DNA of 64,000 nucleotides from Actinomycetota bacterium (lineage in GTDB: Bacteria; Actinomycetota; Actinomycetes; Mycobacteriales; Micromonosporaceae): positions 31,653-95,652 of the forward strand of contig VAWN01000100.1 of the NCBI GenBank assembly GCA_005885555.1. Direction: 5' to 3'. Made by a program: the position numbers and the translations under genes. Below the pieces are notes generated by a model, which saw only the letters and a list, made by a program, of their open reading frames with translations, searched no databases and was not told where the DNA came from. Below, in pieces: positions 43,023 to 51,053 of this stretch; positions within the stretch are counted from its first letter, which is position 1, and each line of letters begins with the position of its first letter.

Positions 43023-44480
43023 TCAGCCGGACGCGAGGATGATCAGCACCACGAACAACACCACGACCACCACCAGTACCAGGATCGTGATGAGCACGGT
43101 CGGCTCCTGGTACCACGGGTTGCGGGTACGCGCCGGTGCCGGGGCCGGCATCGGCGGTACCGGCGCCGGGCGCGGTACCGGGCCGGCCGGCGGCGCCATC
43201 CGCGGCGGTTGCGGTGCCGGGCGGGTCGGTTGCGGTGCCGGTGGCGTGCTGATCGGGCGGTTCTGCGCGGGCGGGGTGCTGATCGGCCGGGTCCGCACCG
43301 GGCCGGCCTGCTGCGGCGGCGGACCGACGACAACCGGGGACGGGCGGGGCGGCTGGTACCCGGGCGCCGGCTGCCGCGGCGGCTGCAGCTGCGGCATCGG
43401 CGGCCGTACCGGCGGGGTCGGCGCGCCGATGCACAGCGCCCCCTCCACCACCACGGTCTCCGGCTGCTCCAGCGTGGTCGGCGCGACCTGCAGCTCGGTG
43501 TGGATCAGATGCGCGCACAGCGGGATCCGGCTGGACCCGCCGACGAGGAAGATGCCGACCAGGTCCTTGGGTGCCATGCCGGCCCCGGCGATGGTGCGGG
43601 CCAGGCAGGTGACGGTGCGCTCCAGGTACGGCCGGATGAGCGTCTCCAGCTCCTCCCGGGTCACGTGCGCGTCGACCTCCAGGCCGGGCAGGTGGATGTC
43701 GGCGCTGGAGGTGCGCGAGAGCATCTCCTTGGCCGCCCGGACGTCCTCGTACAGCATCCGGCGCTGCCGCCGCCCGGCCGCGTCGGTCGGGTTGACCAGC
43801 GCCGACCACTGCTCCGGGTGGCTGGCCTGGTAGGTCTCGCCGAGCTGCTCGACGATCGCGTGGTCGAAGTCCAGCCCGCCGACGTCGGCCAGGCCCTCCT
43901 CGGACAGCACCTGGAACCCGGCCGTCGTGCGCCGCACGACGGTCGCGTCGAAGGTACCGCCGCCGAGGTCGTAGATGGCCAGCGAGCGGCCCACCGGGAC
44001 GGCGGCGCGCAGGATGGCGGTGAAGTACGAGGCGGCGGCGACCGGTTCGGCGATCAGCTGCGGGTTGCCCAGCCCGGCCTGCCGCGCCGCCTCGGTCAGC
44101 AGCCGGCGGCGCTGCTCGCCCCAGCGGGCCGGGTGGGTCAGCCGGACCTGCTCGGGCGCGCCGCCCAGCTGCCGGCGGGCCTCCGCGGCGACCGCGCCGA
44201 GGACGGCGGCGAACACCCGCGGTACCGGCAGCTCCTGATCGCCCAGGAAGACCGCGCCGTCGTCGATGCGCCGCTTCGGGTTGGGTTCGAACCGGCTCGG
44301 GTCGACCCGGGCGTGCCGTTCCGCGTCGCGCCCGACGAGCATCTGTCCCTCGGGGTTGAGGTACACGGCGGTCGGCATCAGCGGCGCGCCGTCGAACAGC
44401 AGGGGTCGCAACCGGCCGTCGGGCATCCGCAGCATGGACACCGTGTTGGAGGTCCCGAAATCGATGCCGAGCACGCGCAT
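43023..44480 (-). CDS. Hsp70 ATPase domain with proline-rich tether and C-terminal membrane anchor
   Basis: A 485-residue protein. Residues 1-355 form an Hsp70 nucleotide-binding domain: VLGIDFGTSNTVSML (phosphate 1), SLAIYDLGGGTFDATVV (phosphate 2), GIFLVGGSSRIPL (adenosine). Instead of a substrate-binding domain, residues 360-455 are a Pro-rich linker with repeated RPISTPPA units, and the end is a membrane helix (TVLITILVLVVVVVLFVVLI). The DVGGLDFDHAIVEQL stretch is canonical. It would be a tail-anchored actin-fold ATPase facing the cytoplasm. The gene seems to have a leaderless promoter. A GrpE-like, also membrane-bound exchange factor is encoded in the facing operon. Confidence 0.88.
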   Translation of the reverse strand: MRVLGIDFGTSNTVSMLRMPDGRLRPLLFDGAPLMPTAVYLNPEGQMLVGRDAERHARVDPSRFEPNPKRRIDDGAVFLGDQELPVPRVFAAVLGAVAAEARRQLGGAPEQVRLTHPARWGEQRRRLLTEAARQAGLGNPQLIAEPVAAASYFTAILRAAVPVGRSLAIYDLGGGTFDATVVRRTTAGFQVLSEEGLADVGGLDFDHAIVEQLGETYQASHPEQWSALVNPTDAAGRRQRRMLYEDVRAAKEMLSRTSSADIHLPGLEVDAHVTREELETLIRPYLERTVTCLARTIAGAGMAPKDLVGIFLVGGSSRIPLCAHLIHTELQVAPTTLEQPETVVVEGALCIGAPTPPVRPPMPQLQPPRQPAPGYQPPRPSPVVVGPPPQQAGPVRTRPISTPPAQNRPISTPPAPQPTRPAPQPPRMAPPAGPVPRPAPVPPMPAPAPARTRNPWYQEPTVLITILVLVVVVVLFVVLIILASG

Positions 44481-44486
44481 GGCGTC

Positions 44487-44492
44487 ACCCTA
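44487..44492 (-). promoter_or_regulatory. Leaderless -10 element of the Hsp70-like gene
   Basis: On the minus strand TAGGGT (44492-44487) is followed by six bases and the ATG at 44480, so transcription would start at the initiation codon. No Shine-Dalgarno sequence is present. Confidence 0.4.
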
Positions 44493-44570
44493 CTGTGCCG
44501 CGCACCACGGACGACTACCGGAAAGGCGACGGCTACCCACCGGTCGCTGACAGGGGTCATACTCCCGCTC

Positions 44571-45344
44571 ATGATCGGCCGACGGTTCGCCTACCTCGAC
44601 GCGCCCACTCCGATCGCTTTCGCCCATCGGGGCGGCGCGGCGCACGGCGACGAGAACAGCATGGCGGCGTTCGCGCGGGCGTTCGCGATGGGGTACCGGT
44701 ACATCGAGACCGACACGCACGCCACCGCCGACGGGGTGGCCGTGGTGTGCCACGACCACAGCCTGGCCCGCATCGCCGGCCGGCCGGAGCGCATCCACGA
44801 CCTGCGCTGGGCGCAGCTGGCCCGGGTCCGGGTCGACGGGGAGCCGGTGGTGCCCCGGCTGGCCGAGGTGCTCGACGCGTGGCCGCAGGTGCGGCTCAAC
44901 ATCGACGTGAAGGCCGACAGCGCGGTCGACGCCACGCTGGCCGCGGTCCGGGCGGCGGGCGCGCTGGACCGGGTACTGCTGGCGTCGTTCTCCGACGCGC
45001 GGACCGCGCGGATGCGTGCCGCGGTGGGCCCGGAGGTGGCCACCTCGCTCGGCTCGCGGGGCGCAGCGCGGCTGTGGGTGGCCTCCCGCGCCGGGCGCGG
45101 TGCGGCCCGGCCGGCCGGCCGGGTCGCCGCGGCGCAGGTACCGGTCCGGCAGGGTCCGATCCGGGTCGTTGACGACCGGTTCGTCCGGTACGCCCATGCG
45201 CTCGGATTGCAGGTGCACGTCTGGACGGTGGACGCACCCGACCGGATGCATGAGTTACTGGATCTGGGCGTGGATGGCATCATGACCGATCGCATCGACG
45301 TTCTGCGCGATGTCTACACCGCCCGCGGCTGCTGGCCCGCTTGA
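44571..45344 (+). CDS. Glycerophosphodiester phosphodiesterase
   Basis: A 257-residue TIM-barrel phosphodiesterase that hydrolyses deacylated phospholipid head groups to glycerol 3-phosphate and an alcohol. Active-site motifs: FAHRGGAAHGDENSMAAF near residues 17-34, YIETDTHATADGVAVVCHDH near 44-63, NIDVKAD near 112 and GLQVHVWTVD near 217, ending GVDGIMTDR. There is no signal peptide. ATG 44571 has no ribosome-binding site; CATACT 7 bp upstream suggests a leaderless message. It lies next to a membrane-remodelling locus, which may be coincidence. Confidence 0.9.
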   Translation: MIGRRFAYLDAPTPIAFAHRGGAAHGDENSMAAFARAFAMGYRYIETDTHATADGVAVVCHDHSLARIAGRPERIHDLRWAQLARVRVDGEPVVPRLAEVLDAWPQVRLNIDVKADSAVDATLAAVRAAGALDRVLLASFSDARTARMRAAVGPEVATSLGSRGAARLWVASRAGRGAARPAGRVAAAQVPVRQGPIRVVDDRFVRYAHALGLQVHVWTVDAPDRMHELLDLGVDGIMTDRIDVLRDVYTARGCWPA

Positions 45345-45352
45345 GGAGCGAT

Positions 45353-46696
45353 ATGACGGCATTGTCGACGGCCCAGCCGTACGCCGGTTCGACCCGCCGG
45401 GAACGGGTCGGCTGGTACTTCTACTCCTTCGCCGACCACGCCTTCTTCACCACGATGCTGGCGGTGTTCATCGGCCCGTACCTGACGAGCCTGGCCAAGC
45501 ACGCCGCCGACGCGGACGGCAGGGTGCATCCGCTGGGCATCCCGGTCGCCGCCGGCTCCTACTACCCGTACCTGATCGCCGTGTCGGTGCTGCTGTCGGT
45601 CCTGGTGCTGCCGCTGGTCGGCGCGGTCGCCGACCGGTCCGCGCACCGCAAGTGGCTGCTGGCCGGGTTCGCCTTCACCGGGGCCGGGCTGACCTGCTGC
45701 TTCGCGCTGGCCACCGGTACCGCCTACCTGTTCGGCGGGCTGCTGTACCTGCTGGCCAACATCGCGCTCAACGCCGCGTCGGTGGTGGCCAACTCGTTCC
45801 TCACCCGGCTGGTCGGCGCCGACGAGCGCGACGCCACATCAAGCCGCGGCTGGGCGATCGGGTACCTCGGCGGCGGGCTGAACCTGGCGCTGTGCCTGGC
45901 CGCGGTGTTGACCGCGCACGAGAGCCCGGCCGCGATCCGGGGCGTGTTCGTGTTCGCCGGGCTGTGGTGGGCCGGGTTCACCGTGCTGCCACTGCTGTGG
46001 CTGCGCGAACGACCGCCGCTGGAAGCCGAGCCCGATGCCGGCGGCGGGGTGCTGTCCGCCGGCTTCCGGCAGCTGCGCCGGACCCTGGCGCACCTGCGGG
46101 CGTACCCGCTGACGCTGCTGTTCCTGCTGGCGTTCCTGGTCTACAACGACGGCGTCCAGACGGTGATCGCGCTGGCGAGCACCTACGGTACCCAGGAGCT
46201 GCAGCTGTCCGACGCGACCCTGGCGGTCACCATCCTGATCGTGCAGTTCGTCGCGTTCGGCGGTGCGCTGCTGCTCGGTTTCGTCGCCAGCCGGGCCGGC
46301 GCGAAGCGGACCATCCTCGGCTCGCTGGTCGGCTGGACGGCACTGGTCGTCGCCGCGTACTTCGTGCCGGCCAAGGCGCCGCTGGTGTTCATGGCGCTGG
46401 GCGCGGCGATCGGCCTGGTCCTGGGCGGCAGCCAGGCCCTGTCCCGGTCGCTGTTCAGCCAGCTCATCCCGGCCGGCAAGGAGGCCGAGTACTTCGGCTT
46501 CTACGGCATCTCCGACAAGGGTTCCAGCTGGCTGGGGCCGCTGCTGTTCGGCGTGGTCAACCAGGTCGTCGGCAACTACCGGGCGGCGATCGTGTCGCTG
46601 GTGGTGTTCTTCGTCGCCGGGTTCGTCCTGCTGCTGGCGGTACCGGTACGGCGGGCGATCGTGGCCGCCGGGAACACCCCGCCGCGGGTGCTGTGA
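45353..46696 (+). CDS. MFS transporter, UMF1 (Atg22-like) type
   Basis: A 447-residue transporter with about 12 hydrophobic helices. The N terminus WYFYSFADHAFFTTMLAVFI and the TM2-3 loop GAVADRSAHRKW (motif A) and the TM11 region SQLIPAGKEAEYFGFYGISD are typical of the UMF1 family, found widely in actinobacteria with few substrates known. ATG 45353 follows GAGGAG and lies 8 bp after the phosphodiesterase stop, so the two genes are one transcript. A role in moving the phosphodiesterase product is speculation. Confidence 0.87.
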   Translation: MTALSTAQPYAGSTRRERVGWYFYSFADHAFFTTMLAVFIGPYLTSLAKHAADADGRVHPLGIPVAAGSYYPYLIAVSVLLSVLVLPLVGAVADRSAHRKWLLAGFAFTGAGLTCCFALATGTAYLFGGLLYLLANIALNAASVVANSFLTRLVGADERDATSSRGWAIGYLGGGLNLALCLAAVLTAHESPAAIRGVFVFAGLWWAGFTVLPLLWLRERPPLEAEPDAGGGVLSAGFRQLRRTLAHLRAYPLTLLFLLAFLVYNDGVQTVIALASTYGTQELQLSDATLAVTILIVQFVAFGGALLLGFVASRAGAKRTILGSLVGWTALVVAAYFVPAKAPLVFMALGAAIGLVLGGSQALSRSLFSQLIPAGKEAEYFGFYGISDKGSSWLGPLLFGVVNQVVGNYRAAIVSLVVFFVAGFVLLLAVPVRRAIVAAGNTPPRVL

Positions 46697-46701
46697 TCAG
46701 T

Positions 46702-47163
46702 TCAGAACGGCTCGCCGCAGACCCGCCATGACGAGCCGTCCTTGACCAGCCGGACGGTGTGCCGTTCCGCGGCCTCCCCGGCCCGGGTCAGGTCCACGGT
46801 GATCAGCGCGGTGCTGGTGCCGTTGACGACCGCCACCGAGGTACCCACGATCTTGTGCCTGCGCAGCTGCGGCCGGGCGTGCACCAGGTCGGTGAACGCG
46901 GCCTGGCTGAGCCGGTTGCGCTCGTCGGCGCACAGCAGCTGGTACGCCCCGGCGGTGTCGCCCCGCTCCAGCCTGGTCAGGAACGTCTCGGTGGCGGCCT
47001 GGGCCGGGCCTGCCGCCGAGTTGTACCAGCGGAACAGCCCGTACCCGGCGGCGGTTCCGCCGGCGCAGCACACCACGAGGACCACGGCCACGATGACCAG
47101 TACCCGGCGCAGCGCGGGGCGCCGGCGGGGCGGCGGACCGAGCGGGGGCGGCACCGGAGTCAT
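46702..47163 (-). CDS. Membrane-anchored hypothetical protein with NTF2-like (DUF4878-type) domain
   Basis: A 153-residue protein. A Pro-rich cytoplasmic head (MTPVPPPLGPPPRRRP) precedes a membrane helix near 20-43 (VLVIVAVVLVVCCAGGTAAG) and an external domain of about 100 residues. The domain begins AAGPAQAATETFLTRLERGD and ends VRLVKDGSSWRVCGEPF, the pattern of NTF2-like domains in actinobacterial secreted proteins. Two cysteines (LLCADE and VCGEPF) could form a disulphide. Function unknown. ATG 47163; the gene is divergent from mobA-like and converges with the MFS gene, 5 bp apart. Confidence 0.75.
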   Translation of the reverse strand: MTPVPPPLGPPPRRRPALRRVLVIVAVVLVVCCAGGTAAGYGLFRWYNSAAGPAQAATETFLTRLERGDTAGAYQLLCADERNRLSQAAFTDLVHARPQLRRHKIVGTSVAVVNGTSTALITVDLTRAGEAAERHTVRLVKDGSSWRVCGEPF

Positions 47164-47174
47164 CGCCGCTCACT

Positions 47175-47888
47175 ATGGTCGGTAGCGTGGGCGCCTCGCA
47201 ACCTGCCTCGCAGTCTTCGGATCTTGGACGCGTGTACCCCCCGCCGGGGGTGCCGGCGTCCAAGATCCCGGCCGAGGAGACGGTCCGGGCCGGGGGGACG
47301 GCGTCGGCCGAGGAGGCGGCGCGGCGCGGCGCGGGGCTGCTGCTCGCCGCGGGCGGCGGGCGGCGGTACGGGATGCCCAAGGCGCTCGTCGAGCGGGCCG
47401 GCCGGCTGCTCGTCGAGCACGCGGCGCAGGTCCTGCGGGCCGGCGGCTGCGACCCGGTCGTGGTGGTGCTCGGCGCGGCCGCGGACGAGGTACGGCGGCG
47501 GGCCGACCTGGCCGGCACGATCGTCGTGGACAACCCGGACTGGGCCGACGGTATGGGCTCCTCGCTGCGCGCCGGACTCGCCGCGCTGGCGTCGACCGGG
47601 GCGCCGGCGGCCACGGTACTGCTGGTGGACACGCCGGGGATCACCGCGGCCGCGGTGCGCCGGGTCAGCGGGGCCGCCGACCCGCAGGACCTGCGCGCCG
47701 CCTCGTACCGAGGCCGGCAGGGGCATCCGGTGCTGCTCGGCCGGGCACACTGGGCCGGCGTGGCGGAACTGGCCGCAGGCGACGTTGGTGCCCGCCCGTA
47801 CCTGGCGGCGCACGACGTCACCCTGATCCCCTGCGATGACGTGGCGAACGGGGCGGACATGGACCACCCGCCGGGCGCCGGAGCATAG
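47175..47888 (+). CDS. MobA-like nucleotidyltransferase of the molybdenum hydroxylase operon
   Basis: The conserved domain starts at GAGLLLAAGGGRRYGMPKAL near residue 53, the nucleotide-binding signature of MobA/MocA enzymes that attach CMP or GMP to molybdopterin. NPDWADGMGSSLRAGL and VLLVDTPGI are other landmarks. Preceding it are about 50 residues with no similarity to the family, and codons 15-31 are the REP-like repeat at 47219-47268. The start is therefore doubtful: ATG 47175 lacks a ribosome-binding site, GTG 47250 lies inside the repeat, and a GAGGAGG occurs at 47311-47317 without a standard start after it. I give the longest frame. Confidence 0.75.
   Translation: MVGSVGASQPASQSSDLGRVYPPPGVPASKIPAEETVRAGGTASAEEAARRGAGLLLAAGGGRRYGMPKALVERAGRLLVEHAAQVLRAGGCDPVVVVLGAAADEVRRRADLAGTIVVDNPDWADGMGSSLRAGLAALASTGAPAATVLLVDTPGITAAAVRRVSGAADPQDLRAASYRGRQGHPVLLGRAHWAGVAELAAGDVGARPYLAAHDVTLIPCDDVANGADMDHPPGAGA
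47219..47268. repeat. REP-like palindromic element, copy 2, inside the 5-prime end of the mobA-like frame
   Basis: GGATCTTGGACGC (47219-47231) and GCGTCCAAGATCC (47256-47268) are perfect 13-bp inverted arms enclosing a GC hairpin ACCCCCCGCCGGGGGT (47236-47251). Outer core GATCTTGGA/TCCAAGATC and nested architecture equal the element at 26514-26587. Here the 50-bp unit is translated in frame or overlaps the true start. Confidence 0.65.
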
Positions 47889-47895
47889 TGGTCAG

Positions 47896-48756
47896 GTGGA
47901 CTCCCCAGCGCAGCTCGCCCAGGCCCTGGCCGGCACCGGATACCTGGCCGACGCCGGGCTGGCCACCGCCGGGTACCTGGCGGTGAAGCTGCGCCGGCCG
48001 CTGTTCCTGGAGGGCGAGGCCGGGGTCGGCAAGACCGCGTTCGCGCAGGCGCTGGCCGAGGCGACCGGGGCGCACCTGGTCCGGTTGCAGTGCTACGAGG
48101 GGCTCGACGCCGCGCAGGCGCTCTACGACTGGGACTTTCCGCGGCAGATGCTGCACCTGCGGGCGGTCACCGCGGCGCAGGCGCACCCGGACCCGGCGGC
48201 GCTGGAGGCGGGCCTGTACGACCGGCGGTTCCTCATCGCCCGGCCGCTGCTGCAGGCGTTGGAACTGCAGCCGTGTGTGCTGCTGGTCGACGAGATCGAC
48301 CGGGCCGACGACGAGTTCGAGGCGTTCCTGCTGGAGGTGCTCGCCGACGCGGCGATCACCATTCCGGAGGTGGGCCGGATCGCCGCGGATACCCCGCCGC
48401 TGGCGGTGCTGACCAGCAACCGCACCCGCGAGGTGCACGACGCGCTGAAGCGGCGCTGCCTGTACCACTGGGTGGAGCATCCCGGCTTCGAGCGGGAGGT
48501 GGCGATCCTGCGCCGCCGGCTGCCGCGGCTGACCGGAGAACTGGCCGGGCAGGTCGCCACCGCCGCCGCCCGGATGCGCAAGCTGGACCTGATCAAACCG
48601 CCGGGGGTGGCCGAGTCGATCGACTGGGCGGCGGCGCTGTCCGCACTGGGTGCCCGGACGCTGGACCCGCAGACCGCCGCCGCCACCCTCGGCGCGGTGC
48701 TCAAGTACCGGGAGGACATCGACCGGGTGCGCGGCAGCGGAGTGCTCGAACCATGA
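47896..48756 (+). CDS. MoxR-type AAA+ ATPase (CoxD-like)
   Basis: A 286-residue AAA+ chaperone of the MoxR family. Walker A LFLEGEAGVGKTAFAQAL near residues 36-53, Walker B CVLLVDEIDRADDEFEAFLL near 130-149, sensor VLTSNRTREVHDALKRR near 172-188. In CO dehydrogenase clusters CoxD with its VWA partner CoxE installs the sulphido-copper or sulphido ligand on the molybdenum cofactor; in form II systems a general maturation role is likely. GTG 47896 starts 7 bp after the MobA-like stop. The stop lies inside a 17-bp tandem duplication. Confidence 0.88.
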   Translation: MDSPAQLAQALAGTGYLADAGLATAGYLAVKLRRPLFLEGEAGVGKTAFAQALAEATGAHLVRLQCYEGLDAAQALYDWDFPRQMLHLRAVTAAQAHPDPAALEAGLYDRRFLIARPLLQALELQPCVLLVDEIDRADDEFEAFLLEVLADAAITIPEVGRIAADTPPLAVLTSNRTREVHDALKRRCLYHWVEHPGFEREVAILRRRLPRLTGELAGQVATAAARMRKLDLIKPPGVAESIDWAAALSALGARTLDPQTAAATLGAVLKYREDIDRVRGSGVLEP

Positions 48757-48784
48757 TCGAGGTCCTGCCATGATCGAGGTCCTC
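48751..48784. repeat. 17-bp tandem duplication at the moxR-coxE junction
   Basis: CCATGATCGAGGTCCTG at 48751-48767 is repeated at 48768-48784 with only the last base changed. It duplicates the start region of the VWA gene. The first copy now supplies the end of the MoxR frame and a dead six-codon ORF (ATG 48753), the second the working start ATG 48770. Confidence 0.8.
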
Positions 48785-49861
48785 GTCGGGTTCGCCGCCA
48801 CGCTGCGCCACGCCGGGGTGGCGGCCACCCGGGACCGGGTACCGGCGCTGCTGGCCGCCGCCGCCGAACTGGGTGCCGGCGACCCGGCCGGGGTGTACTG
48901 GGCCGGCCGGCTCACCCTGTGCAGCGAACCGGACGACCTGCCGATCTACGACGCGGCGTTCGCGGCATACTTCGGCGGTACCCACCCGGCCGCCCCGCGC
49001 GGCCTGCCGATCAGCGTGACCCTGCCGCAGGTGTCCACGCCGTTCGCCGGCGGCACCGGCGCGGGCGACGACGAGCCGGCCGAGCTGTTCAGCCTCGCCG
49101 CGAGCCCGGTCGAGGTGCTGCGCCACCGCGACGTGGCCGAGCTGTCCACTGTGGAGCGTGACGAGGTGCGCCGGCTGGTGGCGCTGCTCGAACCGGCCAC
49201 CGCGCCGCGGCGCAGCCGACGGTACCGGCCGGCCCGCCGGGGTACCGTCGACGTGCACCGCACCGTCCGGGCGGCGCTGCGGCAGGGCGGCGAGGCGACC
49301 CGGCTGGCCCGGCAGGACCGGCGCACCCGACCCCGCCGGCTGGTGCTGCTGCTGGACGTGTCCGGGTCGATGTCGCCGTACGCCGACGCGCTGCTGCGCT
49401 TCGGGCACGCCGCGGTGCGCCGCCGGCCGACGCTGACCGAGGTGTTCACCCTCGGTACCCGGCTGACCCGGGTGACCCGCGCGATGCGGCACCGCGACCC
49501 GGACGCCGCCCTGCGCGCGGCCGGCGCGGCGATCCCGGACTGGCACGGCGGCACCCGGCTGGCCGACTCGCTGCACGCCTTCCTGGACCGCTGGGGCCAG
49601 CGGGGCACCGCCCGCGGCGCGGTCGTCGTGGTGTGCAGCGACGGCTGGGAGTTCGGCGACCCGGCCGACCTCGCCGGGCAGCTGCACCGGCTGTCCCGGC
49701 TGGCGTACCGGCTGGTCTGGGTCAACCCGCACCGCGGCAAGCCCGGCTATGAACCGTTGGCCGGCGGGATGGCCGCGGCGCTGCCGTTTCTGGACGAGTT
49801 CGTCGCCGGGCACAGCCTGGCGGCGTTGCAGGACCTGGTCGGGGTGATCGCCCGTGCGTGA
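48770..49861 (+). CDS. coxE: VWA-domain protein, CoxE family
   Basis: A 363-residue soluble protein of the CoxE family. The VWA domain near 185-345 has the MIDAS site LLLDVSGSMSPYAD (DxSxS), a threonine in HGGTRL and the Asp in VCSDGWEFGDP. The N-terminal helical part starts IEVLVGFAATLRHAGVAAT. It pairs with MoxR ATPases in maturation of molybdenum hydroxylases. ATG 48770 is the second of two duplicated starts; the first, at 48753, ends after six codons. The next gene overlaps by 8 bp. Confidence 0.88.
   Translation: MIEVLVGFAATLRHAGVAATRDRVPALLAAAAELGAGDPAGVYWAGRLTLCSEPDDLPIYDAAFAAYFGGTHPAAPRGLPISVTLPQVSTPFAGGTGAGDDEPAELFSLAASPVEVLRHRDVAELSTVERDEVRRLVALLEPATAPRRSRRYRPARRGTVDVHRTVRAALRQGGEATRLARQDRRTRPRRLVLLLDVSGSMSPYADALLRFGHAAVRRRPTLTEVFTLGTRLTRVTRAMRHRDPDAALRAAGAAIPDWHGGTRLADSLHAFLDRWGQRGTARGAVVVVCSDGWEFGDPADLAGQLHRLSRLAYRLVWVNPHRGKPGYEPLAGGMAAALPFLDEFVAGHSLAALQDLVGVIARA
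49144..49156. repeat. Near-perfect copy of the 13-bp palindrome (GTCCACTGTGGAG)
   Basis: Within coxE, read as Ser-Thr-Val-Glu. One mismatch at the last base. Confidence 0.5.
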
Positions 49862-50975
49862 CGTCCTTTCCGAGCTGACCGGCTGGTGGCGCGACGGCGA
49901 GCCGGTCGGCATGGGTACCGTCGTGGCGACCTGGCGGTCGGCGCCCCGCCCGCCCGGCGCGGTGATGCTGGTCGGGCCGGACGGTTCGGCGGTGGGCAGC
50001 GTGTCCGGCGGCTGCGTCGAGGGCGCGGTGTACGAACAGGCCAAGGAGGTGGCCGCGACCGGTACCCCGGTGCTGCGGCGCTACGGGGTCAGCGACGAGG
50101 ACGCGTTCGCGGTCGGGCTGACCTGTGGCGGGATCATCGACGTGTTCGTCGAGCGGGTCGACCGGGACAGCTTCCCGCAGCTGGGCGAGGTGGCCGCCGC
50201 CATCCGGGACGGTACCCCGGTCGCCGTGGTGACGTGTGTGGCGGGGGACGCGACGCGGTTGGGCCGGCGGCTGGTGGTGTGGACCGACCGGACGTCGGGC
50301 ACGCTGGGCTCGACGCGGCTCGACGCGGCCGCGGCCGACGACTCGCGGGGCCTGCTGGCCGCCGGCCGCAGCGGCACCCTGCGGTACGGCCACGACGGGC
50401 AGCGCCGCGGCGACGAGCTGACCCTGTTCGTGGCCGCCTACGCTCCCCCACCCCGCATGATCGTTTTCGGGGCGATCGACTTCGCCGCCGCGGTCGCCCG
50501 CATCGGCACCTTCCTCGGGTACCGGGTCACCGTCTGCGACGCGCGGCCGGTGTTCGCCACCGCCCGCCGGTTCCCCGACGCCGACGAGGTGGTCGTCGAC
50601 TGGCCACACCGGTACCTGCGCGGCGAGGCCGACGCCGGGCGCATCGACGGCCGCACCGTGCTGTGCGTGCTGACCCACGACCCGAAGTTCGACGCGCCGC
50701 TGCTGGAGGTGGCGCTGCGCCTGGACGTGGCCTACGTCGGCGCGATGGGTTCCCGCCGTACCCACGACGAGCGGCGCGACCGGCTGCGCGAGGCCGGCCT
50801 GACCGGGGCGCAGCTCGCCCGGCTGTCCTCGCCGGTCGGCCTGGACCTCGGCGCGCGTACCCCGGAGGAGACCGCGGTCAGCATCGCCGCCGAGATCATC
50901 GCGGCCCGCTGGTCGGGTACCGGCCGCCGGCTGGCCGAGCTGTCCGGCCGCATCCACCACGAGATGACCGACTGA
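49854..50975 (+). CDS. xdhC: XdhC-family molybdenum cofactor maturation protein (CoxI/CoxF type)
   Basis: A 373-residue XdhC/CoxI protein. The N-terminal XdhC domain has [35 protein letters not shown] and [12 protein letters not shown], including the two conserved cysteines. The C-terminal domain (from about 200) is a Rossmann-like fold, [20 protein letters not shown], with [16 protein letters not shown] and [16 protein letters not shown]. XdhC binds molybdopterin and delivers the sulphurated cofactor to the apo-enzyme. GTG 49854 overlaps the coxE stop by 8 bp, placing it in the same translation chain. Confidence 0.9.
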   Translation: MRDVLSELTGWWRDGEPVGMGTVVATWRSAPRPPGAVMLVGPDGSAVGSVSGGCVEGAVYEQAKEVAATGTPVLRRYGVSDEDAFAVGLTCGGIIDVFVERVDRDSFPQLGEVAAAIRDGTPVAVVTCVAGDATRLGRRLVVWTDRTSGTLGSTRLDAAAADDSRGLLAAGRSGTLRYGHDGQRRGDELTLFVAAYAPPPRMIVFGAIDFAAAVARIGTFLGYRVTVCDARPVFATARRFPDADEVVVDWPHRYLRGEADAGRIDGRTVLCVLTHDPKFDAPLLEVALRLDVAYVGAMGSRRTHDERRDRLREAGLTGAQLARLSSPVGLDLGARTPEETAVSIAAEIIAARWSGTGRRLAELSGRIHHEMTD

Positions 50976-51053
50976 CCGCCGTCCCCCTTGCGATCCACTC
51001 CGGGAAGGGATTGGCTGGAGGGCACCGAACTCCCTTTCTCGCCGGGAGGCATG

